Made by a program: the position numbers and the translations under genes
Part shown: in pieces, positions 7,534-17,099 of the stretch
Position numbering within the stretch: the stretch's first letter is position 1
Layout: each line of letters begins with the position of its first letter
The notes under the pieces: generated by a model
Told to the model about the DNA's origin: nothing
Seen by the model: only the letters and a program-made list of their open reading frames with translations
Database searches by the model: none
NCBI GenBank assembly: GCA_015654925.1
Contig: JAATFX010000085.1
Location: 1 to 64,000, forward strand
Reading direction: 5' to 3'
Length of the DNA stretch: 64,000 nt
Origin: Enterobacterales bacterium
GTDB taxonomy: Bacteria > Pseudomonadota > Gammaproteobacteria > Enterobacterales > Enterobacteriaceae

Positions 7534-8604
7534 ATGAAAAAATTAATCAACAGCGTTGAAGCGGTATTGCACGAACAACTGCACGGCCTGGTGGAGGCCC
7601 ATTCCGAACTGCGATTGCACGAGGAACCGCTGTTTGTGACCCGCAGCGCGGGTCCGGCGGCCGGCAAAGTGGCGGTAATGTCCGGCGGCGGCAGCGGCCA
7701 TGAACCGATGCATTGCGGATATGTCGGCGAAGGCATGCTGGCCGGCGCCTGCCCCGGCGAAATTTTCACTTCCCCGACGCCGGATCAGATGTATGACTGC
7801 GGGCAGGCCATTGACGGCGGTCAGGGCGTACTGATGCTGATCAAGAACTATACCGGCGATATCCTGAATTTCGAGACGGCGGCGGAGTTGCTGCACGCCA
7901 GCGGAACGGCCGTCGCGACGCTGGTGATTGACGATGACGTGGCGGTGAAAGACAGCCTGTTTACCACCGGCCGGCGCGGGGTCGCCAATACCGTACTGAT
8001 TGAAAAACTGCTCGGCGCCGCCGCCGCGCGCGGCGATTCGCTGGATGAATGCCGGGCGCTGGGGGAGCGCATCAATAATCAGGGGCACTCGCTGGGCATC
8101 GCCCTGGGCGCCTGCACCGTACCGGCCGCCGGCAAGCCGTCGTTTGCGCTGGCGGAAAACGAGATGGAGTTCGGCATCGGCATTCACGGCGAACCCGGTA
8201 TCGAACGCCGTCCCTTCGGCTCGCTCGACGAGACGGTGGACAGCATGTTTACCACCCTGATCGAGCATGGTCATTATCAGCGCTCCCTGCGCCACTGGGA
8301 TCGGCTGGCTGGGGACTGGCAGGAGACGCGCCAGGCCAAGCAGGCGCTGGCCAAAGGCGATCGGGTGATTGCGCTGGTGAACAATCTGGGGGCCACGCCG
8401 TTATCCGAACTGTATGGCGTCTGGCACCGCCTGGCGCAGTGCTGCGATGAGTTCGGCCTGACGATTGAACGCAAGCTTATCGGGTCCTACTGTACTTCGC
8501 TGGATATGCAGGGCATCTCCATCACCCTGCTCAAAGTCGACGATCCGCTGCTGGCATTATGGGACGCACCGGTTAATACCCCGGCCCTGCGTTGGGGCTG
8601 CTAA
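7534..8604 (+). CDS. dhaK: Dihydroxyacetone kinase, substrate-binding subunit DhaK
   Basis: The 356-residue subunit holds dihydroxyacetone covalently while DhaL-ADP/ATP phosphorylates it. Nearly every segment matches E. coli DhaK: GKVAVMSGGGSGHEPMHCG, CPGEIFTSPTPD, IKNYTGD, VIDDDVAVKDS and GIHGEPGI, whose His binds the substrate as a hemiaminal. I start it at 7534, with GGAG upstream and MKKLIN as in relatives; the longer frame adds 60 unlike residues. It is first in dhaKLM; 15 bases separate it from dhaL. Confidence 0.97.
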   Translation: MKKLINSVEAVLHEQLHGLVEAHSELRLHEEPLFVTRSAGPAAGKVAVMSGGGSGHEPMHCGYVGEGMLAGACPGEIFTSPTPDQMYDCGQAIDGGQGVLMLIKNYTGDILNFETAAELLHASGTAVATLVIDDDVAVKDSLFTTGRRGVANTVLIEKLLGAAAARGDSLDECRALGERINNQGHSLGIALGACTVPAAGKPSFALAENEMEFGIGIHGEPGIERRPFGSLDETVDSMFTTLIEHGHYQRSLRHWDRLAGDWQETRQAKQALAKGDRVIALVNNLGATPLSELYGVWHRLAQCCDEFGLTIERKLIGSYCTSLDMQGISITLLKVDDPLLALWDAPVNTPALRWGC

Positions 8605-8619
8605 TTCCTGGAGGAACGA

Positions 8620-9255
8620 ATGGTTATCACCAAACAGCATATTGTCGGTTGGCTGGAGCAGTGCGCCGCGGTTTTTACCGCCCAGCGCGTGTTCCTGACC
8701 CAGCTGGATTCGGATATCGGCGACGGCGACCATGGCCTGAATATGAACCGCGGCTTTGATAAAGTGCTGGAGAAATTGCCGTCGGTGGCGGACAAGGATA
8801 TCGGGTTTATTTTAAAGAATACCGGCATGACGCTGCTGTCGAGCGTGGGCGGGGCCAGCGGCCCGCTGCTGGGCACGTTCTTTATTCGCGCGGCGCAAAG
8901 CACCAATGCCAAACAAAGCCTCGATTTGCCGGCGCTCTGCCTGATGCTGAAAGAGGGGGCGGAGGGCGTGGTGATGCGCGGCAAAGCGGAGCCGGGGGAT
9001 AAAACCATGTGCGATGTCTGGCTGCCGGTGGTGGACGAATTGGAGCAGGCGCGGGATCAAGACCTGACGATCGTTGATGCGCTGCAACGGGGCGTGACCC
9101 GGGCGCAGCGGGCGCTGGCGGCCACGATTACCATGCAGGCGCGCAAAGGGCGGGCCAGCTATCTGGGCGAGCGCAGCATCGGCCATCAAGATCCCGGCGC
9201 CACCTCGGCCATGCTGATGATCGAGGCGCTTTACCAGGTCGCCGGCCGTGAATAA
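8620..9255 (+). CDS. dhaL: Dihydroxyacetone kinase, ADP-binding subunit DhaL
   Basis: The 211-residue helical-barrel subunit carries a tightly bound ADP that DhaM rephosphorylates and that donates phosphate to dihydroxyacetone on DhaK. LDSDIGDGDHG provides the Asp ligands for the two magnesium ions, and GGASGPLLGTFF and GDKTMCDVW are the other conserved blocks. GGAGGAACGA precedes ATG. It sits between dhaK and dhaM in one operon. Confidence 0.97.
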   Translation: MVITKQHIVGWLEQCAAVFTAQRVFLTQLDSDIGDGDHGLNMNRGFDKVLEKLPSVADKDIGFILKNTGMTLLSSVGGASGPLLGTFFIRAAQSTNAKQSLDLPALCLMLKEGAEGVVMRGKAEPGDKTMCDVWLPVVDELEQARDQDLTIVDALQRGVTRAQRALAATITMQARKGRASYLGERSIGHQDPGATSAMLMIEALYQVAGRE

Positions 9256-9282
9256 GCGCACGGCGGGATAGCGGGAGGAGAT

Positions 9283-10749
9283 ATGGTCAACATCGTGGTA
9301 GTGTCCCATAGCCTGCTGCTGGCGCAGGGCGTCGAGCAATTGGCCGGGCAAATGATGCAGGACGGGTGCCGGCTGGCCATCGCCGCCGGCGTGGACGACG
9401 CGGAGCATCCCATCGGCACCGATGCGATTAAGGTAATGGAAGCCATCGAATCGGTGGACGATCCTTCCGGCGTATTGGTGCTGATGGATCTGGGCAGCGC
9501 GCTGCTTAGCGCCGAAACGGCGCTGGATTTATTGGCGCCGGACGTGGCGCGGCGGGTGCGGTTATGCGCCGCGCCGCTGGTGGAAGGCACCCTGGCCGCG
9601 GTGGTCGCCGCTTCCGCCGGCGGGGATTTAGCGCGGGTCAGGGCGGAAGCCCTGGGCGCATTGGCGGCCAAAATGGGCCAACTGGCCGGGCGGGACGATC
9701 CGGACGCGCCCGCCGCCGGGCCGCCGCCGCCGGCGATGCCCGCCGATAGTCAACGCGTCAGTTGGACCGTGCTTAACCCCAACGGCCTGCATGTGCGGCC
9801 GGCCGCCAAACTGGCGGGCGCGCTGGCGCCCTTCCAGGCGGATCTGCGGCTGGAGAAAGCCGGCCGCGGCGCCGATCCCCGCAGCTTGAACCAGTTGGCG
9901 GCGTTGCAAATCCGCCAGGGGGATACCATTAGCCTGCTGGCCAGCGGCCCCCAGGCGGCGCAGGCGCTTGAAGCGTTCAGCGACCTGGCGCGGCAGGGAT
10001 TTGGCGAGGCTATCGCCCCGCCATCCGGGCAGATCCTGACCGGCACGCCGGTCCCTCCGGGCAGCATTAGCGCGCCGGTGCTGCAACTGCGGCCGGTACG
10101 CCATCAGCCCCGTCCCGACCCCATCGGCCAGGGCCAGATCGCCGCGGAGATCGGCCGGATGCGGGCGGCGATCGCGGCGGTTATCGGTGATCTGGGCCGG
10201 CTGGCGCAGCAGGCCGTGACGCTGATAGGAGAAGAGCAGGGGGCGATTTTCAGCGCCCATCAACTGCTGCTGGATGATGAGGATTTGCTACAGGCCGTGG
10301 AGCGGCGGATAAAGCAGGACTTGCTGGGGGCCGATGCGGCGCTGGCGCGGGAGCTTATGGCGATTGCGCGGGAGTATGGCGCGATGGATGATCGCTATCT
10401 GCGCGCCCGGGAGCTGGATGTGCGCGATATCCTTAACCGCCTGCTGGGCTATTTAGCCGCTGAACCGGCGGCGCCGCCGGCGCTGGCCGCCCCCTTGGCG
10501 AACCTTGGCGTACTGGCGATCGCCGGCGAGCTGTTTCCGTCGGAAATGATCGCCATGGATCGGCAGCGGGTGAAGGGCATTGGCCTGGAGCGCGGGGATA
10601 TATTGTCCCATAGCGCCATTCTGGCGCGCGCGCTGGGGATTCCGATGGTGGTGGGGTTAAGCGGCTGCCTGGAGGCGACTCAAACCGGCCAGGCGGCAAC
10701 TCTCGATCCCGCGGCCGGCACGCTTAGCCTGGCGCAGGCCACGGCATAA
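9283..10749 (+). CDS. dhaM: Dihydroxyacetone kinase phosphotransferase DhaM (EIIA-HPr-EI fusion)
   Basis: The 488-residue protein relays phosphate from the PTS to the ADP on DhaL. It has three parts: an N-terminal mannose-type EIIA domain (VVVSHSLLLAQG, His 9), an HPr-like domain near 160-245 (NPNGLHVRPAAKLAG), and an EI N-terminal-like domain whose active His lies in DILSHSAILARALGIP. A low-complexity Ala/Pro linker near 145-158 joins the first two. The length is close to E. coli DhaM. It ends 59 bases before the convergent dhaR. Confidence 0.95.
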   Translation: MVNIVVVSHSLLLAQGVEQLAGQMMQDGCRLAIAAGVDDAEHPIGTDAIKVMEAIESVDDPSGVLVLMDLGSALLSAETALDLLAPDVARRVRLCAAPLVEGTLAAVVAASAGGDLARVRAEALGALAAKMGQLAGRDDPDAPAAGPPPPAMPADSQRVSWTVLNPNGLHVRPAAKLAGALAPFQADLRLEKAGRGADPRSLNQLAALQIRQGDTISLLASGPQAAQALEAFSDLARQGFGEAIAPPSGQILTGTPVPPGSISAPVLQLRPVRHQPRPDPIGQGQIAAEIGRMRAAIAAVIGDLGRLAQQAVTLIGEEQGAIFSAHQLLLDDEDLLQAVERRIKQDLLGADAALARELMAIAREYGAMDDRYLRARELDVRDILNRLLGYLAAEPAAPPALAAPLANLGVLAIAGELFPSEMIAMDRQRVKGIGLERGDILSHSAILARALGIPMVVGLSGCLEATQTGQAATLDPAAGTLSLAQATA

Positions 10750-10808
10750 CGCCGCCGGCGCGGGCCACGGGGGATGCCGGGTAACCCATTATCCGGCGCC
10801 CAGGGAGT

Positions 10809-12785
10809 TCAGCCCCCATCCCCCTTGAATTGCCCAATCTCCAGATGGTATTGCTTGATCTTGCGCCACAGCGTGGTGCGGCCGATGCCCAGCAGCGGCG
10901 CCATCTCGTTTAACTGTCCGTGGCAGACCCGCGCCGCGCGGATAATGGCCTGGCGCTCCAGATCCGCCAGCGAGAGCATGGGGGGCATATCCGGCATATC
11001 CGGCATATCCGGCATGTCCGGCTCCGTCAGCGTCCGTTCCTGCAAGAGATACTCCGGCAAATCGTTAAGACAAATGTGATTGTTGCGGCAGGTCATGGCG
11101 GCGCGCTCCACCGCGCTTTTCAGTTCCTGATCGTTCCCCGGCCAAGGATAGAGCCCGAACTGCTGCATTACCTCCGCCCCGATGCGGTAGCGGCACTGGA
11201 AATGCCGGCCCAGCGCCGCCAGGCACTCCTGTACCAGCGGCGGGATATCCTGCTGGCGCTGGCGCAGGGGCGGAATATGCAGTTCAAAAGATTGCAGGGT
11301 GTAAAACAGCTGGCGGCGAAAACGGTTTTGCTTGACCAGCAGGGGCAAATCGGCGCCGGTGGCGGCGATGATCCGCACGTTCACCGGAATCACCCGGTTG
11401 GAATTGACGCGCATCAGCATGCCGGTTTTGATAATTTGCAGCAGGGCGGACTGCATTTCCGGCGACAGGTACTCCACCTGTTCCAGATAGAGCGTGCCGC
11501 CGTTGGCCAGCTCGAATTTACTCGGCAGCCCGGATTCCCCTTCGCTGGCATCGCTGCCCAGAAACTCCCGCGCCATCAAATTCTGCGGCAGCGCCTGGCA
11601 ATTGAGCGCGATATAGGGCCCGGCGGCGCGGTCGCTGGCATTATGAATCGCCTGGCCCAGGCGCTGCTTGCCCACCCCTTCTTCACCGTGCAATAACACC
11701 GGATGCCCGCCTTTGGCCGCCTGTTTGCCATAACGCACCAGCCGACGCATCTCCAGCGACGCCACCGGCATATCCTCGAACGTGTGGCTGACCCGGCCAA
11801 GCTGGTTATGCACCAGTTGCTGCAACAGTTCCTGGGGGTGGAGCAGGGCGATAAAACCGCACCGATCGCCGTCGGGGATGGGTTTTAGGGTCAGCAGCGC
11901 CGGAATAAAGCGCTGCCGGTGTTCAAAAGTCACCTGGACGTGGCTTAGCGCGCTGCGGTTTTGCATGGCCTGGATAACCAGCGCCGGCAGGGTGAGCAGC
12001 GCCAGCACCGGTTTGCCGAGGCTTTCGGTTTCATCCAGCCCCAGCATGGCGGCCGCGCGGGAATTCAGGTATTGCAGGCAGCCGTGCTGGTCCCAGGCCA
12101 GTACGCCGTCCTCCACCCCGTCCAGCAGGGCGTTAAGCGCGTTGAGATGGCGATTGGTTTCGCCCAGCAGGCTATCGGCGTGCAGGTAATTGCCGACTTC
12201 GCGGGCCAGCACCAGCGCCAGCGACAAATCGCTGGCGGCCTTTTCCGCTAGCAGACTGCCCAGGACGATCACCGCCCGCTGGCGGCCGCTATTGTCGTAT
12301 ACCGGGGCGGCGCAAAAGCGCCAGGGGTGCAGCGCCTGTTTAAAATGTTGCCGGCCCGCGATTTGCACCGGATTGCCCGAGGCCATGGCCAGGGCGGGCG
12401 CGTTGGTGCCCATCAGGCCTTCGCTCCAGTAACTGCCTTCTACTATACCCAGCGCCGCCAATTGCGCGCGGGTGGATGCGTGGCCGCATAACCACAGGGT
12501 GCAGCCGCTCTCGTCGAGGATCAGTAATACGCAGGGGCGCGACTCCATGTATTCATAGGCATCTTCCAGCGCCGCCTGGCCCAGCACCAGCAAATCGTTT
12601 TTCCGCCGGCAAATGGACGCAAAGGTGGCGCCGGCCGCCCGGTGCGGCATGCGCCAGACGGCGGGCCGCATTACCGGGCGACAGCGCTGCCAGGAGTCTG
12701 CAATGGCCGGCGCGCCGCCGTCGTCCGGCGCTTGCGGGCGGCTATCGGCGCCGGCGGCGAGGGGTGCAATAGAGTTCACAACCAC
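10809..12785 (-). CDS. dhaR: DhaR, enhancer-binding-type activator of dhaKLM
   Basis: The 658-residue regulator has an N-terminal GAF-like sensor, a PAS-like region, an AAA+ domain from about residue 335, and a C-terminal Fis-type HTH (LGIGRTTLWRKIKQ). The AAA+ part keeps a Walker A-like GEEGVGKQ, but the GAFTGA loop is replaced by a Ser/Glu/Gly stretch and Walker B reads LYLEQVE. This fits reports that DhaR acts at sigma-70 promoters. It starts with GTG at 12785, eight bases after GGGGAAG. In E. coli dhaR is divergent from dhaKLM; here it converges on dhaM. A four-unit MPD repeat lies before the HTH. Confidence 0.92.
   Translation of the reverse strand: MVVNSIAPLAAGADSRPQAPDDGGAPAIADSWQRCRPVMRPAVWRMPHRAAGATFASICRRKNDLLVLGQAALEDAYEYMESRPCVLLILDESGCTLWLCGHASTRAQLAALGIVEGSYWSEGLMGTNAPALAMASGNPVQIAGRQHFKQALHPWRFCAAPVYDNSGRQRAVIVLGSLLAEKAASDLSLALVLAREVGNYLHADSLLGETNRHLNALNALLDGVEDGVLAWDQHGCLQYLNSRAAAMLGLDETESLGKPVLALLTLPALVIQAMQNRSALSHVQVTFEHRQRFIPALLTLKPIPDGDRCGFIALLHPQELLQQLVHNQLGRVSHTFEDMPVASLEMRRLVRYGKQAAKGGHPVLLHGEEGVGKQRLGQAIHNASDRAAGPYIALNCQALPQNLMAREFLGSDASEGESGLPSKFELANGGTLYLEQVEYLSPEMQSALLQIIKTGMLMRVNSNRVIPVNVRIIAATGADLPLLVKQNRFRRQLFYTLQSFELHIPPLRQRQQDIPPLVQECLAALGRHFQCRYRIGAEVMQQFGLYPWPGNDQELKSAVERAAMTCRNNHICLNDLPEYLLQERTLTEPDMPDMPDMPDMPPMLSLADLERQAIIRAARVCHGQLNEMAPLLGIGRTTLWRKIKQYHLEIGQFKGDGG
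10986..11021. repeat. Nine-base tandem repeat inside dhaR
   Basis: CATATCCGG is repeated four times head to tail (the last unit has one change) and encodes Met-Pro-Asp units in the linker before the DNA-binding domain. Being a multiple of three, copy changes alter linker length without breaking the frame. Confidence 0.9.
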
Positions 12786-13109
12786 GATGTCATCTTCCCC
12801 GAGAATCCGTTATCAAGCCCGATAGTAGCCCAGAATACCCCCCCGCTGTCTGTTAAGCGTCGGGCAAATATGATTATGGGCGCCATGTTTTCCATCCCGC
12901 GGCGGGGGAGTTATATCATTTCGCCATAACAGGGTTTAATAAAGTAATAAAGAATAGTATCCTGCTGGAATAACCTATCTCTATAAACTGTTATATAAAA
13001 AGTCGCGCCGACTGTTTATATCCCCCCGTCCGCTTACATGTTTAACTCCCTTTATTAATGCCATTTAAAAAATAATAACATGGCGCCGCCGGGCGTCAGG
13101 AGCAAATAT
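12786..13109. promoter_or_regulatory. Divergent promoter region between dhaR and cysI
   Basis: This stretch of about 320 bases turns AT-rich from about 12925 onward, consistent with promoters for dhaR (minus) and cysI (plus). AATAAC and GTTAT segments near 12970-12995 are loosely like CysB-type half-sites, but I would not call a site on this. No small gene is supported. Confidence 0.3.
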
Positions 13110-14804
13110 ATGAGCGATGATAAGTTATCCGACAACGAACGCTTAAAAAGCGAGAGCCGCTTGTTGCGCGGTACCTTGACGGAGGATTTAAGCGATCAAC
13201 TGACCGGGGGATTTACCGGCGACAATTTTCAACTGATCCGTTTTCACGGTATGTACCAGCAGGACGACCGGGATATCCGCCAGGAACGCCAGGACCAGAA
13301 ACTGGAGCCGCTGCATACGGTCATGCTGCGCATCCGCCTGCCGGGGGGCATTATCACCCCGGGACAATGGCAGGGACTGGATACCTTCGCCAGTGAACAT
13401 ACCTTATACGGCAGCATCCGCATTACCAATCGCCAGACGGTGCAGTTTCACGGCGTGCTGAAGCGGGATATCAAACCGGTGCACCGGCTGTTGCAGCAGT
13501 TGGGCCTGGATTCCCGCGCCACCGCCGGGGACGTGAACCGCAACGTGCTCTGCACCGCCAATCCGGTGGAATCCGCATTGCACCGGGATGCCTATGAATG
13601 GGCGAAAAAAATATCCGAGCACCTGCTGCCGCGCACCAATGCCTATGCCGAAGTCTGGCTGGATGGGGAAAAGGTGCGGCAGCCCGAGGATGAGCCGGTA
13701 TTGGGCAACAGCTACCTGCCGCGCAAATTTAAAACCGCCGTGGTGATTCCACCGCAAAACGATGTGGATTTACATGCCAACGATCTGAGTTTTGTCGCCA
13801 TTGAAGACGGCGGAAAGCTCATCGGTTTTAATGTTCTGGTCGGCGGCGGGCTGGCCATGACCCAGGGCGATACCAGCACGTATCCCCGCCTGGCCACCGA
13901 ATTCGGGTTTATCGGCCTGGACGCCACGCTGGCGGTGGCCGAGGCGGTGGTGGCCACCCAGCGGGACTGGGGCAACCGTTCCAACCGCCGCAATGCCAAA
14001 ACCAAATATACCCTGGAGCGGGTGGGCGCCGAGGTGTTTAAAGCGGAAGTGGAGCGCCGGTCCGGCCAGCATTTTGCGCCGCTGCGCCCCTATCGGTTCA
14101 CCTCGCGCGGCGATCGCATCGGCTGGGTGGCCGGGGTGGAGGGCAAGTACCACCTTACGCTGTTTATTCCCAGCGGACGGCTGGTGGACCGGCCCGGCGC
14201 GCCGCTGAAAACCGGTATTGCCGCGATCGCCCGGATTCACCGGGGGGATTTTCGTTTAACGCCGAACCAGAATCTGGTTATCGCCGGCGTGGACGAGCAG
14301 CAAAAGCCGTTGATCGACGCCCTGGCGCGGCAATACGGCTTGATAGACGACCGGCTGAGCCCCCAGCGCAAAAGCGCCATGGCCTGCGTGTCTTTCCCCA
14401 CTTGCCCGCTGGCGATGGCGGAGGCGGAGCGGGTGCTGCCGGATTTGGTCGCGCGCCTGGAGAGCATATTGGCCCGCCACGGCCTGGGCGAAGAGGCGAT
14501 AATTTTTCGCGTCACCGGCTGTCCCAACGGCTGTGGTCGCGCTATGCTGGCGGAAATGGGGCTGGTCGGCCGCGGCCCCGGCCGTTACAGTTTGTATATC
14601 GGCGGTAATCTGGCGGGCACGCGTATCCCGCGGCTTTATCGGGACAATATCGACGTCGAGACCATTATGGCCCAGGCCGATGCGCTTATCGGCCGCTGGG
14701 CCGCCGGGCGCGGCGACGGCGAGGCGTTCGGCGACTTCGCGGTGCGCGCGGGCATTATCAAACCGGTGATTAATTCAGCCAAGGATTTTTATCAGCATGA
14801 CTAG
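13110..14804 (+). CDS. cysI: Assimilatory sulfite reductase hemoprotein subunit CysI
   Basis: The 564-residue subunit reduces sulfite to sulfide with six electrons at a siroheme coupled to a 4Fe-4S cluster. Family blocks include [22 protein letters not shown] and [12 protein letters not shown], and the four cluster Cys in CVSFPTCPL and TGCPNGCGR (about 430-475). I start it at 13110, where AGGAG precedes ATG. The usual neighbours cysJ (flavoprotein electron donor) and cysH are absent; instead the stop overlaps a glutamine amidotransferase start. It may be a second copy or one that uses a CysJ encoded elsewhere. Confidence 0.95.
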   Translation: MSDDKLSDNERLKSESRLLRGTLTEDLSDQLTGGFTGDNFQLIRFHGMYQQDDRDIRQERQDQKLEPLHTVMLRIRLPGGIITPGQWQGLDTFASEHTLYGSIRITNRQTVQFHGVLKRDIKPVHRLLQQLGLDSRATAGDVNRNVLCTANPVESALHRDAYEWAKKISEHLLPRTNAYAEVWLDGEKVRQPEDEPVLGNSYLPRKFKTAVVIPPQNDVDLHANDLSFVAIEDGGKLIGFNVLVGGGLAMTQGDTSTYPRLATEFGFIGLDATLAVAEAVVATQRDWGNRSNRRNAKTKYTLERVGAEVFKAEVERRSGQHFAPLRPYRFTSRGDRIGWVAGVEGKYHLTLFIPSGRLVDRPGAPLKTGIAAIARIHRGDFRLTPNQNLVIAGVDEQQKPLIDALARQYGLIDDRLSPQRKSAMACVSFPTCPLAMAEAERVLPDLVARLESILARHGLGEEAIIFRVTGCPNGCGRAMLAEMGLVGRGPGRYSLYIGGNLAGTRIPRLYRDNIDVETIMAQADALIGRWAAGRGDGEAFGDFAVRAGIIKPVINSAKDFYQHD

Positions 14805-15507
14805 TCCTGCAAAGGCGCCGTTAGCCATTATCCAGTTAGGGGAACCGCCGGCGGCGATTGCCGCGCGGCAAGGCCAGCAGCATAACTGGTTTATCCGGGC
14901 TTTGGCGCTGAACGCGCGGGACTACCGGCTGATCCGCCCCGATCTGGGCGATCCGCTACCCGAAGGCGGCACCGTCTCGGGAGCTATTCTCACCGGTTCC
15001 TGGGCCATGGTGACCGACCGGGCCGGCTGGAGCGAGGGCGCGGCCGCCTGGGTGCGCACGGCATTTTCCCAAGAGCTGCCGCTGTTTGGCGTCTGTTATG
15101 GCCATCAATTGATGGCCCACGCCCTGGGCGGCGAGGTGGGAGATAACCCGCGCGGATGGGAAGGGGGCCGGCAGGGCATCGATCTACTGCCCGACGGTTT
15201 AGCCGATCCCCTATTGGCCGGACTGCCCGCCCGCTTCGGCGCCTGGCTCTCCCATCGCCAAACGGTGCTTTGTCCCCCGCCGCAGGCCAGGGTATTGGCC
15301 ACTTCGCGCCTGGACGACTGCCAGATCCTGCGTTATGGCCCGCAGGCGTTTTCCGTGCAATTTCACCCCGAATTCACCGCCGCCGTCATGGATGCCTGCC
15401 TGCGGGCCAGCGGCCGGACAGCGACGCCCGCCGGCCCCGGAGCGCGGCCGGATAACGATGCCGAGTGGCCGCTGGCGCTATTGCGGCGGTTTTATCAGCA
15501 GCCATAA
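14797..15507 (+). CDS. Class I glutamine amidotransferase-like protein
   Basis: The 236-residue stand-alone domain of the GuaA N-terminal type has the nucleophile Cys in [10 protein letters not shown] (about residue 99), the His and Glu in QFHPEF (about 190), and an early LTGSWAMV segment. Such proteins release ammonia from glutamine, or hydrolyse gamma-glutamyl compounds; the acceptor is unknown. The ATG overlaps the cysI stop (ATGACTAG), so the two are co-translated, hinting at a sulfur link such as gamma-glutamyl-cysteine-type compounds. That link is inference. Confidence 0.85.
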   Translation: MTSPAKAPLAIIQLGEPPAAIAARQGQQHNWFIRALALNARDYRLIRPDLGDPLPEGGTVSGAILTGSWAMVTDRAGWSEGAAAWVRTAFSQELPLFGVCYGHQLMAHALGGEVGDNPRGWEGGRQGIDLLPDGLADPLLAGLPARFGAWLSHRQTVLCPPPQARVLATSRLDDCQILRYGPQAFSVQFHPEFTAAVMDACLRASGRTATPAGPGARPDNDAEWPLALLRRFYQQP

Positions 15508-15607
15508 TGAATATTCTGACGTTGTGTATAAAAGCAGAAACCATGCTTGAACGATTAAATATTAAAATAATATAATAAATATAGCAGAGGGTTGAGCGCT
15601 CTTTTGC

Positions 15608-15862
15608 TTATTCCGCATCCTGCATACCGCGTAATTTGGCGATGCGGCAAAGCTGGTTTATTTCATCGGCGGTGGCTCCGTTCTGGAGAATTGACAAAGG
15701 CGTTGTGGATTGTGGTAGATAATGATCCAGGGTATCAATCTTGCCAATAAAAAAACCGCATCTGCGTACGTCGCTTAAGTGGCCAAGGGAGGATAAAACT
15801 TCGCTGAACCCTTTTAGTAGCCCTTTTTCGCTGTTTGCGTCATTTTTAGCGAATTGGAGCAT
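15608..15862 (-). CDS. Hypothetical 84-residue protein downstream of cytochrome bd genes
   Basis: I do not recognise it. The protein is soluble, with a basic N-terminal helix, RRCGFFIGKIDTLDHYLPQ in the middle and a DEINQLCRIAKLRG tail. It is on the cydA-cydB-DUF2474 strand, only 24 bases after the DUF2474 stop. Its GGTGGAG is rather far (about 13 bases) from the ATG, and its base composition is lower in GC than its neighbours. It could be a real last operon gene, a fragment, or an unrelated acquired gene. Confidence 0.45.
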   Translation of the reverse strand: MLQFAKNDANSEKGLLKGFSEVLSSLGHLSDVRRCGFFIGKIDTLDHYLPQSTTPLSILQNGATADEINQLCRIAKLRGMQDAE

Positions 15863-15886
15863 GGGAAAGAGGTTATCTCCACCCAG

Positions 15887-16048
15887 TTAATGACTGCTCA
15901 TGCCCGCCGCCGTCATCATCAGCCGGAACAAGGCGGCCACCACTCCCAGCGCCAGTACGCTGGCCGTCCAGAGCACCGCCAGCCAGAGCAGGCGCCGCCA
16001 TAACGGTTTCACTCCCCTTTGCCGGGCGGTATTTTGCAAGGTCGTCAT
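15887..16048 (-). CDS. DUF2474-type small membrane subunit of cytochrome bd oxidase
   Basis: The 53-codon gene starts 42 bases after cydB, with GAGGGGG before ATG. The product has a basic N-terminus (ARQRGVKPLWRRL) and a single membrane helix rich in Leu, Val and Ala that begins with LLWLAVLW. Position, length and the WRRLLWL pattern fit DUF2474/CydX-like mini-subunits that follow CIO-type oxidase genes. It presumably stabilises the oxidase in the inner membrane. Confidence 0.8.
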   Translation of the reverse strand: MTTLQNTARQRGVKPLWRRLLWLAVLWTASVLALGVVAALFRLMMTAAGMSSH

Positions 16049-16090
16049 ACTTATTCCCCCTCATCCCGGGCGGCGGCCCGGGACTGGCGA

Positions 16091-17098
16091 TTAATGGTAT
16101 CCCTCTTCGGGATTGATTTTGCCCCGGAACACAAAGTAGCTCCAGAAGGTATAGACCAGGATGATCGGGATAATCAGCAGGGCGCCCACCAGCATAAAAC
16201 CCTGGCTTTGCGCCGGCGCCGAGGCGGCGCGGATATCGATGGCGGGCGGAATGATATCCGGCCAGATGCTGATACCCAAACCGGTGAACCCAAGGAATAC
16301 CAGCGCCAGGGTCAGTAGGAACGGCGCGCGGTCGGCGCGGCGGCGCACCGACCGGTACAGCCACCCGCCGGCCAGCAGCACCAGCACCGGCACCGGCAGG
16401 AAATAAAACAGATTAGGCAGGGCGAACCAGCGCCGGGCAATCGCGGGGTGCGCCAGCGGCGTCCAGATACTAATGGCGGCAATCGCCAGCAGCAGCATCA
16501 CCAGCAGCGGAACGGCCAGCCGGAATATGGCGAGCTGCAGCCCGGCGCCGGTTTTCATAATCAGCCAGGTACAACCCAGCAGGGCGTAAGCCGCCACCAG
16601 CCCCACGCCGCAAAACAGGCTGAACGGGGTTAGCCAGCCGAAGGCCGATCCGGCAAAGCTGCGTCCCGCCACCGGGAACCCGTTCAGGAACGCCCCTACC
16701 ACCATGCCTTGGCAGAACGTGGCAATCACGGAGCCGGCGATAAACGATTTATCCCAAAAGGGACGGTGGTGGGGCGTGGCCTTAAAGCGGAACTCAAAGG
16801 CCACGCCGCGAAAAATCAGCGCGAACAGCATCAGGGTCAGCGGGATGGCCAGGGCATCGATGATAACCGCGTAGGCCAGGGGGAACGCGCCGAACAGCGC
16901 GGCGCCGCCCAATACCAGCCAGGTTTCGTTGCCGTCCCATACCGGGGCGACGGTATTAATCATCATATCCCGCTGCCGCGGGTCCCGAATCATGGGAAAC
17001 AAAATGCCGATGCCCAGATCAAAGCCGTCCATCACGATATACATCAGGGTGGCAAAGACAATAATGGCAAACCAGATTACCGGAAGATCGATGCCCAT
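16091..17098 (-). CDS. cydB: Cytochrome bd-type quinol oxidase subunit II (CioB/CydB)
   Basis: The 335-residue inner-membrane subunit has about eight to nine helices. It opens MGIDLPVIWFAIIVFATLMYIVMDGFDLG (shown in part by DGFDLGIG near 25), with WDGNETWLVL near 57, both conserved in subunit II. At 335 residues it is nearer the cyanide-insensitive (CioB) group than E. coli CydB (379). It starts two bases after the cydA stop, in the operon cydA-cydB-DUF2474. Confidence 0.9.
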   Translation of the reverse strand: MGIDLPVIWFAIIVFATLMYIVMDGFDLGIGILFPMIRDPRQRDMMINTVAPVWDGNETWLVLGGAALFGAFPLAYAVIIDALAIPLTLMLFALIFRGVAFEFRFKATPHHRPFWDKSFIAGSVIATFCQGMVVGAFLNGFPVAGRSFAGSAFGWLTPFSLFCGVGLVAAYALLGCTWLIMKTGAGLQLAIFRLAVPLLVMLLLAIAAISIWTPLAHPAIARRWFALPNLFYFLPVPVLVLLAGGWLYRSVRRRADRAPFLLTLALVFLGFTGLGISIWPDIIPPAIDIRAASAPAQSQGFMLVGALLIIPIILVYTFWSYFVFRGKINPEEGYH

Positions 17099-17099
17099 G

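Noticed and set aside
15873..16364. A 163-codon minus-strand frame overlapping cydB
   Set aside because: It lies in another frame than cydB and the DUF2474 gene, both of which have family support.
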